A DNA stretch of 64,000 bases from Ditylenchus dipsaci (taxonomy: Eukaryota > Nematoda > Chromadorea > Rhabditida > Anguinidae): positions 152,669 through 216,668 of the forward strand of contig SADC01001180.1 in assembly GCA_004194705.1 (NCBI GenBank), read 5' to 3'. Positions 33,501 through 41,530 of the stretch are shown one piece after another. Position numbers and translations under genes: made by a program. The notes under the pieces were generated by a model, which searched no databases, had not been told where the DNA came from, and worked only from the letters and a program-made list of their open reading frames with translations. Each line of letters starts with the position of its first letter. The stretch's first letter is position 1.

Positions 33501-36259
33501 TAGGACCAAAATCCTGTTTTGACTAACCAGAATCTCAATACTCTAGAAAGGTACCCACTCCAAAGTGCTGAACCCCAAAGTTTGGGGAATCATTGTGATT
33601 GAGCAGAAAAACAGTTCTATGTTATCCCAAAATGAATTTACCTAGAGCCCAATAGGCAGAAATAACTGGTTTTTTGGGGGGTTTACTAAAGGGGGTAAAC
33701 TTTTTGCGAAAATTCGATTGAGCGGATCAGATTTCGGGTCCGATAGGCTTAATCGCTCAGAATTCCACACTAATCCACTCTGAACCACTGAAAACTACCG
33801 TGAACCTGGAATTCTGAGCGATTAAGCCTATTGGACCCGAAATCTGATCCGCTCGATCGAATTTTCGCAAAAAGTTTACCCCCTTTAGTAAACCCCCCAA
33901 AAAACCAGTTATTTTTGCCTTTAGGCCACTCTGGATGTGGTTCTGAGCGATTCTAAGGAGTGATGTAGAGGTTGCTGGTTCGAATATTTGAAAATTCCGC
34001 TAATTGGACGCACAAAAATCGAGTGCAAGTGAGAGTGAAAGTGAGAGTAAAAATAAGTGTCCGCTAATTGGACACACACTGAAAGTGAAAGTGAGAGTGA
34101 TAGGTAAGAGTGTGAGTGAGAGTGAATGGAAAATCCGCTAATTGGACACGAGGCTTTAGGGTTAGCTACTAGCTAGCATATGTTAGGAAAGACTTAAAAT
34201 TTATTTGCAGTGTATAAAATATAATAGGGTCTTTCTCAAAGTACACTGGCCTATCCTAATACAAAAAATCAACAAAAGAAGAGCAAGGCTAAAAACGCAC
34301 CAGATTTTAGTATAGGGTCAATTTTTTTTATATACATACAGTGGATCAGGTATTTTTATGTCGAAATCAAAGATATTTGGTCGAGACTGATTGCCTATGT
34401 ACAAGAGATCCTAAAATTGAAAACTTTTTTTTTGTTAAATTATAGTTAGCCAATAGTAACCTTGAAGCCTTTGGTGATCAAAAGAGCTGTGCTCTCTCCT
34501 CTCCTTTCTAGTAAGGCATTTGTAGCCACTGTGGTTCCCATTCGAATCCATGCAATATTATCTAAATTTATTGGTCGGCTAAAAAGTGACTAAAATTTTA
34601 ACTTTTATAAATTAGTCTAAAGCAGGGCACGTAACTCAAAATTTTGAAAAAGGATATTTGTGTAAAAAGGACATTTTGACCATTTTTGAAGAAAAAGGAT
34701 CATTTTATCCAGTGCATATTGCTATTTTGGAGCGAAAAAAAAAATTTTGACTAAAAACTTCAAAAATAAAAAAGATTTCGGGTCCCAAAAAAGGACAAAT
34801 CTTTTCAAAAAAGACATATACGAGCTCTGGTCTAAAGGCACGTTCACAATAGCGCTCAGACCCGCTCCCACACCCGCACCCACACTCTTTATATTAACAC
34901 TCAAATCCTACATCCGCACCTACACCTACACTCGTCACTTTTGCCTAGTCCAAATTTAATTGTGAACACAAGTGTGGGTCTGGGTACCGGATTTTTCGAT
35001 TATGTAAACGTGCCTCAATTCTCGCGGTTCAAAACTGCATCACTCAGTGAAAAGTCTCTTGCTGGTTATTTAAAAAGTCCCAAGCAGTCCCTTGCTCCCC
35101 TGGGAAAAGTTTTCAATGTTCTACCACAAAAATTTCAGAATCCCTTCACGCAGCAAAATCGCCTCACAAGGGAACCTCGCGAACTTGTTTTTCACTCGTA
35201 AGATGGAGTTTGGTCTCATTGGATGGCCAGTATGCGACTTTCAATTAAATTCGTTCAGATCTCGGTCCCATAGGTCAAAAATTTGGGATGAGAAGGCTAG
35301 CAAAGAATTTAAAACCACAGGGGGCCAGGGCATTTTTCGAATTTGAACGAGGAAAAACATAGGTCACAGGTTCGAATACAACTGGGTGCACATCCTATTT
35401 TTACTCACTTTTATTAACAATTTGGAGTGTCGAAATGATTATATGCCTCTTGACTATCGAACATAATTATTAGAGCAGGGTAAAAATTAAAAAATAAAAG
35501 TAAAAAATAAGGTGTGCACCCAATAGTATTTGAACCTGTGACCCAGAAAGTCTTTTTAAAATTAAAAAATGCCTTGGTAAAAGTCCAGCGGCGTTCCAAC
35601 TATGGTCCCCTAAGGTTTTTCAATATTTTACTAGCCTTCTCATCTCAACTTTTTGGCCTATGGGCACGAGATCTTAACTACCGTATTTCCTCTAATAGTA
35701 GCCCTCCTCTAATAGTAGCCCCCCCCTAGGAGGGGGTTGAAAAATAGTAACCCCCTGAAAATCGGCCTATTTAGGCTGATTTTGCATCCCTCTAATAGTA
35801 GCCCACCCCTCTTATAGTAGCCCCTCTAAGAGGGGGGTTGAAAAATAGTAGCCCATGAGCTGCTATTAGAGGAAATACGGTAATTCGATTGAAAGTCGCA
35901 TACTGGCTATTCAATGAGACAAACTCTAATTTACGAGTTAAAAACAAGTTCGCGAGGTTCCCTTGTCAGAGTTTTGTTAGTTTTTGTATTTATTTAGCCA
36001 CCTGTGGGTATTTTCTCTCCACGTTTGACTTCCACACCAGTGAATTGGTTGAGAATGCGTCGGATGGCTTCTGTAGGTGCATCAGCATAGTTAGGATCTT
36101 CCGAAAGCAACTTAAAAGTTTGATCCTTTCCATCAGAATATACAACGAACACCTTAAAAATGGCAAGAACACTTTTTGCTGTACTATAAAAACACTTGCA
36201 TCTGTAAATGTGCCTCCGCGATCAATGCCAAATCCAAGCCCACTTTTTAGGTTGCTCAT
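18572..36259 (-). CDS. OPLAH: 5-oxoprolinase (ATP-hydrolysing), C-terminal third not found
   Basis: The family product is a cytosolic enzyme that opens 5-oxoproline to glutamate in the gamma-glutamyl/glutathione cycle (HyuA plus HyuB domains). Exons, 5' to 3' on the minus strand: 36200-36259, 36002-36152, 34461-34561, 34340-34410, 31745-31847, 31595-31701, 30454-30569, 30293-30396, 28948-29140, 28861-28898, 28119-28150, 27880-28068, 27668-27824, 26154-26241, 25997-26110, 25829-25946, 25713-25781, 23426-23500, 23275-23377, 23164-23212, 23074-23116, 21331-21465, 21241-21282, 18937-19008, 18707-18850, 18572-18654. Phases agree throughout except for one missing micro-exon between the last four. 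Landmarks: [10 protein letters not shown] (N-terminal ATP-binding motif), [82 protein letters not shown]. About 852 residues are covered out of roughly 1280 in the family. Intron 1 is GC-AG. The missing C-terminus could be lost, or lie beyond this window. Confidence 0.9.
19027..19827. mobile_element. Large palindromic MITE in an OPLAH intron
   Basis: The arms AAAGGGGCATGTTCGTGCG / CGCACGAACATGCCCCTTT close an 800-bp inverted repeat. Inner arms also pair (CCAGGCGTGCCAGAG / CTCTGGCACGCCTGG; GAGTGTCTCGTGCTCTGAG / CTCAGAGCACGAGACACTC). No transposase seen. It lies between exons LQR and ERLDFS, where a micro-exon is expected. Confidence 0.75.
19828..21240. other. OPLAH intron sequence with a GC-rich island
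   Basis: No coding support. 20090-20190 contains TTTTGTAGCTAAGATGCAGG and related core fragments. 20725-20870 is a strikingly GC-rich island of GCCGCCGGCGCTCC words inside A+T-rich DNA, resembling the word-array hAT MITEs at 26417 and 61672. GCTTGGGGGACCAAGGCA occurs at 20643-20660. Confidence 0.5.
21621..22406. mobile_element. Pogo/Tigger-like MITE with a nested palindrome
   Basis: The ends CAGTCAAAGCTCTA / AGAGCTTTGACTG are flanked by TA (21619-21620; 22407-22408). Inside are the family block GTTCGTTCC.GCCTAG and its inverse AGGCGGGAACGAAC. Nested at about 21670-22021 is a near-perfect palindrome with AGTAGTACAGCGACCAAG arms and CCCATACCTATGGGGC words. Confidence 0.75.
22410..22821. mobile_element. 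PIF/Harbinger-like MITE
   Basis: The inverted ends AGCCGCTTTCACAATTGGTC / CCATTGTGAAAGCGGCT are flanked by the 3-bp duplication TAA (22407-22409; 22822-22824), the Harbinger-type target. The interior is palindromic around a CAGACTCAGTGTG word cluster. It lies in the OPLAH intron after DKN. Confidence 0.75.
23569..23922. mobile_element. Foldback element with tRNA-like arms (copy 2, best preserved)
   Basis: The left arm holds TGGTGCAGTGCGTAAGC (23614-23630, A-box-like) and GGTTCGATCCC (23663-23673, B-box consensus). The right arm repeats both in reverse (GGGATCGAACC 23817-23827; GCTTACGCACTGCGCCA 23858-23874). The ends TTAAAGG..GGGGAAAAGCCATTTAGG / CCTAAATGGCTTTTCCCC..CCTTTAA are inverse. Relatives: 9060, 27331, 46286, 47476. 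Confidence 0.75.
24240..24535. repeat. Palindromic MITE with long G/C runs at its ends
   Basis: AAAGGGGGGGGGGGCACTTG at the left is matched by CCCCCAAGTGTCCCCCCCC at the right. Inner arms GGTTTGTCAAGC.../...CTGACAAACCCA and ATGATGGGTTTCATTA/TAATGAAACCCATCAT also pair. Confidence 0.7.
24536..25095. other. OPLAH intron, no gene recognised
   Basis: There are three near-tandem copies of CAGTTAACTGTGGATGTAC-like words at about 24760-24830. Otherwise A+T-rich sequence without support for coding. Confidence 0.5.
25096..25385. repeat. Pogo-like palindrome fragment with ATAACACCACC words
   Basis: TCTCGATATAACACCACCG / CGGTGTTATATATCGAGA pair around 25270. The flank GTTCGTTCCCGCCCAGGG is the internal block of the pogo-like family, and ACGGTCGTTTCTG / CAGAAACGACCGGT closes the inverted repeat. 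Confidence 0.6.
25434..25656. repeat. Small palindrome with GGGGGACCAAGGC core
   Basis: GCCTTGGTCCCCCAAGCTG at the left and AACAGGGGGGACCAAGGC at the right enclose GGCCAGCGTATGTTAGGAC and its inverse GTCCTAACATACGCTGGC. Confidence 0.65.
26417..26623. mobile_element. hAT-type MITE with CGGCACCGCACC words
   Basis: The ends CAGTGCTGTAAAT and ATTTACAGGACTG are flanked by the 8-bp duplications GTCTCGAC (26409-26416) and GTCTCAAC (26624-26631). The interior repeats GGCACCGCACCGGGCACCGG-like words. Same family as 61672-61908. Confidence 0.75.
26632..27109. other. OPLAH intron, no gene recognised
   Basis: It includes GCCTTGGTCTCCTACG (26691-26706), a diverged copy of the GGGGGACCAAGGC motif. Short open frames on both strands lack family features. 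Confidence 0.45.
27110..27330. repeat. Palindromic MITE
   Basis: ATGCTCACTTGTTCAAATTT...CCAATTCAAA / GGCGGGACAAATTTTTAATAGGTGAGCAT and TTTCAACTTGGTTTCT / AGAAACCAAGTCGAAAA form inverted arms. Confidence 0.6.
27331..27656. mobile_element. Foldback element with tRNA-like arms (copy 3)
   Basis: The left arm is CGATGCGCAGTGGATAAGCG...CAGGTTCGACCTCACGTGG and the right arm is GGGGTCGAACCTGC...GCTTATCCACTGTGCCACCG. It lies in the OPLAH intron after exon ...RTLTE. Confidence 0.7.
28270..28500. repeat. Word array in OPLAH intron
   Basis: Loose units of ACCATTTGGGAA and TTTTCGCGAAAA alternate across about 230 bp. No coding support. Confidence 0.5.
28501..28860. other. OPLAH intron, no gene recognised
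   Basis: A+T-rich spacer between exons 10 and 11, apart from GGCGCAGGGTGGGCCAGCGC (28660-28679). Nothing else identified. Confidence 0.4.
29141..29849. other. OPLAH intron, repeats only
   Basis: 29492-29530 holds a B-box-like fragment (GGTATGCACCCAGG...TGAACCGTCGACCC) of the 35345 family. 29636-29670 has four TTTTGCC words. No gene seen. Confidence 0.45.
29850..30078. repeat. Palindromic element with GTATACCGAACTTGACTGG arm words
   Basis: The arms GGTATACACCCCCCAG / GACTGGGGGTGTATACC are followed by further GTATACCGAACTTGACTGG units. The core is the GGGGGACCAAGGC motif in both orientations (29861-29879 and 29963-29983). Confidence 0.75.
30570..31034. other. OPLAH intron, repeats only
   Basis: It carries TTAATAGAGAAAATACGGTA (30659-30678), a solo end of the ACCGTATTTCCTCTAATA family, and CTTGGGCGCCGGATAGGC. 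No gene. Confidence 0.45.
31035..31305. repeat. Palindrome with a telomere-like GCCTAA array in its loop
   Basis: The arms GCTACTCGATTTTACCCCTC / GAGGGGTAAAACCGAGTAGC are inverse. The loop at about 31172-31230 reads CCTAAGCCTAAGGGCCAAAG and continues as degenerate GCCTAA units, the complement of nematode TTAGGC telomere repeats. Confidence 0.65.
31892..32697. mobile_element. Pogo/Tigger-like MITE containing further palindromes
   Basis: CAGTCAACTCTCCGTTAACA / TGTTAACAGGAGAGTCGATTG ends lie next to TA (31890-31891; 32698-32699). The internal block GTTCGTTCCCGTCGTGGG has the inverse partner GGCGGGAACGAAC. Nested inside are a GGATATCGGAT word cluster (32030-32130) and a palindrome with the GGGGGACCAAGGC-type core (32191 and 32318). 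Confidence 0.75.
33028..34155. mobile_element. PIF/Harbinger-like element with GAGTGAGAGTGAA word arms
   Basis: The ends AGCCTCGTGTCCAATTAGCG / CGCTAATTGGACACGAGGCT are flanked by TTA (33025-33027; 34156-34158). The arms contain CACTCTCACTTTCACTC words, mirrored at 34020-34130. A nested palindrome (33660-33915) has GGTTTACTAAAGGGGGTAAA arms and a second tRNA-like relic lies at 33295-33365. No transposase is visible. Confidence 0.8.
33295..33365 (-). other. tRNA-like relic
   Basis: The minus strand reads GTTGGTGTAGTGCCTAACG (A-box-like) and, after an anticodon-sized gap, CTGGTTCGAATCCGGGGTGC with a perfect B-box and T-loop. The acceptor stem does not close convincingly, so this looks like a tRNA-derived fragment and not a working tRNA gene. 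Confidence 0.45.
34579..35340. other. OPLAH intron 2 (part), repeats only
   Basis: 34840-34985 is an inverted pair GTTCACAATAGCGCTCAGACCC / TGTGAACACAAGTGTGGGTC with CACACCCGCACCCAC words, matched at 57800-57870. The rest shows no coding support. Confidence 0.5.
35345..35545. repeat. Palindrome with B-box-like arms
   Basis: GGTCACAGGTTCGAATACAA / TAGTATTTGAACCTGTGACC and GGGTGCACATCC / GGTGTGCACCC are inverse. GGTTCGAATAC matches a tRNA B-box. Single arms of the family lie near 10726, 29492 and 57530. Confidence 0.65.
35683..35882. mobile_element. Palindromic MITE with ACCGTATTTCCTCTAATA ends
   Basis: TACCGTATTTCCTCTAATAG / CTATTAGAGGAAATACGGTA are perfect inverse ends. The inside repeats CTCTAATAGTAGCCCCCC words. 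Confidence 0.8.
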
Positions 36260-36517
36260 GGTGTAATAAAATTTGTTTATTGTTGTGAGAGATAATAATA
36301 GAAAATTAAATCAAATAGTGTTTGGCGTTGCAAAGAGTATTAATTGACCAAGTAAACAGAAGGAGTAGAAAGTGAGAGGAGAAGTGAGAAGACCAGCAAT
36401 AATATGTTTTGTAGTTTGTAGTTGAAGAAGACAATATAAACAGGCGTTTGACAACTTGAAAACAAATAAATTTAATTAAAACAACTAAAAGAGGCATGCC
36501 CGTAGCCGATAGGAATA

Positions 36518-36919
36518 CAGTCGAATCTGGATAACCGGACACCCCCAAAAGTGCGTTCCCCAGCTGGGTCAACTATTTTTAGACCTCTTTTTGATAGTTT
36601 TTTTCAATTCTGTTTTGACAGTCTGGTCGCAATTGCCGATCGTTTTCCAAAATCCAAAAACTTTTCACTCTAAAAAAGAAAAACCTCGATAATCGGACAC
36701 CTATTTCTGAAAAAGGTTGTCCGGTTATCGAGGTTTTGCTTTTTTAGAGTGAAAAGTTTTTGGATTTTGAAAAGCGATCGGCAAAATCGGCATCCTTGCG
36801 ATATTTGCGACCAGACTGTCAAAACAGAATTGACAAAACATTCAGAAAGAGGTCTAAAAAGGTGTCGGACCCAGCTGGGAAACGAACTTTTGGGGTGTCC
36901 GGTTATCCAGGTTCGACTG
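36518..36919. mobile_element. Pogo/Tigger-like MITE
   Basis: CAGTCGAATCTGGATAACCG / CGGTTATCCAGGTTCGACTG are inverse ends; TA precedes the left one. Inner arms continue with GTCTGGTCGCAA / GCGACCAGACTGTC and CCTCGATAATCGGACACC. It lies about 260 bp upstream of the OPLAH start codon, so it could affect that promoter. Confidence 0.8.
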
Positions 36920-37254
36920 CAATGCAGTCACTGCATTTCAAAAGGCATTTACCAGCGGAATGATCAGTTACCACTGATACTGATTTCACAGTAAAATTCA
37001 AATGAGCCGAAGGCTGACTTTCACATTCCACCTCCGCGTCACCATCGGCCACTGATGCTATTAACACTCCGTTAGTCGCGCGTAATCTTTATGGGTTTCA
37101 GCTTAGAATTTATCGTTGAACACGATGGTATTTTCAGTTTGAATAATTTTCGAACAAAAATTTTCTGCTAGAGCCATTTGAAAATTTGAAGTTTTAAATT
37201 TTTTGTCTTCACACGAAAGTTCGAAAAACTGTCACAACTTTTATATGCTGTAGA

Positions 37255-39743
37255 GGGTATACGACATTTCACCGCGGCGACATTTCACCGCCTACGACAT
37301 TTCACCGCCGCGACATTTCACCGCGGGACATTTCACCGCCGGACATTTCACCGCCTGCGACATTTCACCGCCGCTATAATGAACCACCATTTATGCTGTA
37401 TTAAAGGGTTCCATTCCCGTCCAGGGTTCCATCCTATATGGTTATCTGTCCGGATCAACTGGTATCAAACGAATCAACAAGTATCAATTTTAGTCAAAAA
37501 TAAAAACAATTTTTGTGCTCAACACGAGTATTACGATAACAATGACCTATTAATCAACGTTACAAGACCTCTTTTATCTATGACACATTCCACACCTCAC
37601 CCACCTTGGACCTTTCAACAAGACCTTCGAATGACAATTTCTTTATTAATTGTAATGAGAGTAATAGCAAAAACACTAATGGATTTAACTAATTTCCTTT
37701 TTTCTTGACAGCTTTCCAACTAGTAATTCTTGAAACATTTCCTTCCGAATGTGTTCCATATCCTCCTGCTGGAATGAAGGGCGAATATAAAGAGAAGCGC
37801 TCTCAGCAAATTGGCAGACAAAGACACCGCAATCACAGCCATTTGTCTGCCGTGGCACACTCTGCAAAGAACTTAGCCAGTATCAAATTTGAAATACCTT
37901 AAATACCTTGTCGGTCAGACCAAGCCAGGTTATCAGATCCAGTGTTAAATTCTGATACATCGAAGCCTTGACTTGCGAATACTCTCTACAAAAATATAGA
38001 ACGATTCCAAACAAAATTCTAAGACTTTTACTTGATCAGCGTGAGACAACTGCTACCATCGCCATGCAATGAGTCGTAATATAGCAGCCTTTCTTTTTTC
38101 ATCCTGACTACCTGAGAATAATGTTTTACGCAGGCTTTAAATCCACAAAAAATATATACCACAAGTGCCCAATGATCCGCTCTGTGGATAGGAATCAATA
38201 AAACGTCACACGCAAAGATATCTTCTTTCTCATTCCATCCTTACACAGAAGATGTCCGGTTTCCTGAGAGCTTTTCATAGGATTGAGTATTGTAGACGAT
38301 CACCTGCTCAAAAATTCATGAATGAAAAACTGGACAGCGCTATCATACCGAACAGAAAGACCTTCTTTTTCAAGATGCTTATATAGTTTAGAGCAGAGGT
38401 GCCAATAACAACCATCAATCGAAACGTCTTCCCTTTCTCCACGTGCTGCATTCTGAATGGCTAACTCATAGTCACAAGAGATTCCTTGAGGGTTAAGCTG
38501 AGGAAACACTTGATGCAGCATTTGAAGGAATATCCTATATGTGATGGCTCTTTTATTTGGAAGCAAAGCAGTTGCAATAGGAAACACGTATTAATTTCTC
38601 TTGGCAAGAACCACGAAGACCTGTAGCAGAGAATTTCGATAATAAATACCATTTATATGTGAAATACCTCCGAGCAAGCAGGAATAGCAGGAGGCTTGCA
38701 GTCTTCGGAATCTGTTCTGGCTCTTTGGATACCTCGCTTCCTAGCTTTGACTTTGGGCAACTCGTCTTGAACTCCGGAAATTCTTACTTTATTTCGAACA
38801 TTTGCCAATATTTCTCCCGTTAGCTACAATAATTCTAATCAAAAGTCGATAATAATAGAAAGATTACCATGGTGGTAGTTGTAGCTAAACGTTTTTATTC
38901 ATTCCTCATGGCAGTAGCAGCAATATGAAACGGATTTGACTCGCACCCATGACCTGTCACCATCCTTAAGCCATAAAGTTCTGTAATAAATTGAAACAAC
39001 CAGAATAACTTACTTTATGAACTTTCCTCCTTCATTAAACCAAGCCCTTCCATTACAGCCTATTGTCCGCGCTCTGCCGAAATCTTTCCTTCGTTAGAAC
39101 CCTTGAGATTGCGATTCTTGACGTACATCCTTTCTTCATGTACGTACTTTTTTGAGCCTCTGTTTGATAAAGTAGCGTACGTCTTCTTAGTATGTCATCC
39201 ATTTACAAATTTCTGACTGAAAAATTATTATAAAACAGAAAAAAATGTTTCTCAGAGCTTATAAGGGGCTAGGATAAGTAATTTCATAACGGCGGTGAAA
39301 TGTCGCAGGCGGTGAAATGTCCGGCGGTGAAATGTCGTAGGCGGTGAAATGTCTCGCGGTGAAATGTCGCGGCGGTGAAATGTCGTAGGCGGTGAAATGT
39401 CGTAGGCGGTGAAATGTCGCCGCGGTGAAATGTCTCGCGGTGAAATGTCTCGCGGTGAAATGTTGCGGCGGTGAAATGTCGTAGGCGGTGAAATGTCGCC
39501 GCGGTGAAATGTCTCGCGGTGAAATGTCTCGCGGTGAAATGTTGCGGCGGTGAAATGTCGTAGGCGGTGAAATGTCGCCGCGGTGAAATGTCTCGCGGTG
39601 AAATGTCTCGCGGTGAAATGTTGCAGCGGTGAAATGTCGTAGGCGGTGAAATGTCGCCGCGGTGAAATGTCTCGCGGTGAAATGTCGCGGCGGTGAAATG
39701 TCGTAGGCGGTGAAATGTCGCCGCGGTGAAATGTCCCATTCCC
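37255..39743 (-). mobile_element. MULE-1, Mutator-like element with word-array arms
   Basis: Terminal arrays of GGCGGTGAAATGTCG words occupy 39292-39738, and the inverse (GACATTTCACCGCC) occupies 37263-37375. Outermost bases are GGG at both ends. An 8-bp duplication GCTGTAGA flanks it (37247-37254; 39744-39751). The interior carries transposase and protease coding on the minus strand. Confidence 0.85.
37685..39180 (-). CDS. MULE-1 transposase with C-terminal Ulp1/C48 protease domain
   Basis: Exons are inferred; exact junctions are uncertain. About 38940-39140 has a weak FLYWCH-like segment ending HGCESNPFH. About 38670-38822 (LTGEILANVRNKVR...) fits the pre-catalytic part of MULE proteins. 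38300-38587 matches the MULE transposase core: ...TALLPNKRAITYRIFLQML, CDYELAIQNA with the acidic pair, and DGCYWHLCSKLYKHL. The downstream part is a C48 peptidase: IPIHRADHWALVVYIF (His), RLLYYDSLHG (Asp), PRQTNGCDCGVFVCQF (Cys), ending KEIS at 37685. All three catalytic residues are present. The start codon was not found. Confidence 0.7.
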
Positions 39744-39954
39744 GCTGTAGATTTTCATGACCTGTCGAATACATTTTGTAGAAGAAGTGCTGGGCTATCT
39801 TTTTATTTGTCGTTCGTCCAGATATCATTTAAATTTGTAGCCAAATATATCCAAAGTTCACAAAGTAAGCTTCTCATGAATTCTCATCCTCGAATGGCTA
39901 TAAAATTTCTCACTCTAGATTGAGTAAGTACTAAATAATCTTACCCCGTTTTAA

Positions 39955-41375
39955 TCACTGGAGCTAGGCAAAAAGAGCCTCTAAATGCATTTTTGTTCAA
40001 GAGTCTTGCGCGGTATTATGTATAAGGTAAGTGAGTGCGCGCATCTCTAACCAACCAAGCCCCCTTCGGAGGCGCAGGGGGCTTGGTTGCTTGGGGTTGA
40101 GATGCGCACACCCACATACCTTAGACGCAAATCACTCGAAAGTGACTCTGGATGCATGAAAAAGCATGCATACCAGAGTTTCTTTATGCGGTATGCCCCA
40201 GTTAACAAAACTATGTTCAAATTCCATCTTTTTGTGGTATCCAGGTACCCTTTCAGGTTGGATTTTAGTCAAAAAATTTTTTTTTCAAAAAAACGATTTT
40301 TGTGTGGAAAAGTGTCAGAAAATGACTTTCTTATCGTTTAAGCACATAAAAGTTACTTAGAAGTCGTTTAAACATGATTTACAAATTAGTAAAAAATGCG
40401 TAAAAATGTAAAAAAAATGTAAAAAACGTACTTTTCAGAATAACGATATAATTTTTGCACGATGAGATATAGCCTAAAGTCAAGGTAAAATCACCTTGAT
40501 TTTACCTTGACCTTGACTTTCGCTAAAATCAAGGTGATTTTACCTTGACTTTAGGCTATATCTCATCGTGCAAAAATTATATCGTTATTCTGAAAAGTAC
40601 GTTTTGTTCAGCGCAAATTCTTGACTTTAGGGACAGGAAAAAAAATTCAGACTCATTTTCCTTACTAAAAATCGAGAAAAACGACCTTGAAGTTTTAAAG
40701 TCAAGTTTACCTTGACCTTGAACTTGACCTTGACTTTTGAAAACACTGGTTCACTGTTACAAATTAAATCGTTATATCGGTGTTGTGCCCCTTTTCGAGT
40801 AGTAGTTGATTGATTGTGATTTGGTTTTTCCAGACAAGTTTTTTTGCATTAGAAACTAATATTTTACATGGATTTCATAGTCATGAGAAAGAAGCCTAGA
40901 CTATAAATTTGTTACACGCGAGCCGTATCAGTGAAAAGTCGTCTGAGTATGTGTTAACTTTTGGTTGAAAACTGTAATGCCTGCTAGAAAAATACTTTTC
41001 ATCGAAGTTTGCATACGGTAGTCAATAATCACTGGAAATTATAGAAAAAGCAGGAAATTAAAGTGAACTAGAATTCGATTTCTGAACGGACGCGATTGGG
41101 GTATTGGGTCAAATAAAAGGGTAATTCTTTTTTCTGTTGCAAATACTCCCCCCCCCCCCCAATGAATTTTTTAAAAGTGTTTCCAAACGCCCTATATCGA
41201 CCTAAAATTGCTTCAGAAGCTTGAAAAAGACATTATTTTTGTGTTCTAGTCAATAAAAAATTGAGGGTGGTTAGAGATGCGCGCACTCACTTACCTAGAC
41301 ATAATACCGAGCAAGACTCTTGAAAAAAATGCATTTAGAGGCTCTTTTTGCCCAGCTCCGGTGACCGAAACATGC
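39955..41375. mobile_element. Element with GGAGCTAGGCAAAAAGAGCC ends
   Basis: 39960-40050 (GGAGCTAGGCAAAAAGAGCC...GGTATTATGT...GAGTGCGCGCATCTCTAACC) is inverted at 41274-41365. A third copy of the end lies at 60493-60546. It contains the CACTCGAAAGTG hairpin repeat (40060-40200), the palindrome at 40425-40608, and overlaps a palindrome at 41150-41530 with CCTATATCGACCTAAAATTG arms. No transposase seen. Confidence 0.6.
40425..40608. repeat. Near-perfect palindrome with CAAGGTAAAATCACCTTGA core words
   Basis: TTTTCAGAATAACGATATAA / TTATATCGTTATTCTGAAAA are perfect inverse arms and the centre repeats CAAGGTAAAATCACCTTGA. A solo piece with TTGACCTTGA words follows at 40695-40735. Confidence 0.8.
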
Positions 41376-41530
41376 CAAAACAGGCAAATAGTCGGAATTT
41401 AAAAATGTCCAAAACTCAATTTTTTATTAACCAGAACTATAAAATAATGCCTTTTTTGAGCTTCTGAGGCGATTTTAGGTCGATATAGGGTGTTCGGAAA
41501 CACTTTTAAAAAAAATTATTTGGGGTGGGT

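Noticed and set aside
34461..34578. OPLAH exon 3 starting at the TTTTTAG acceptor (34578)
   Set aside because: It gives the wrong phase and a stop; the next acceptor (AAATTTAG, exon from 34561) restores the frame and the DNIAWIRMG motif.
39292..39738. Array of regularly spaced short repeats that could look like a CRISPR
   Set aside because: The units are near-tandem without unique spacers and are mirrored at 37263-37375 as terminal arms of a MULE; the genome is eukaryotic.
39252..39828. Long minus-strand open frames of 151-189 codons rich in HFTA/ISP
   Set aside because: They only translate the GGCGGTGAAATGTCG word array; all three frames are open because of the repeat.
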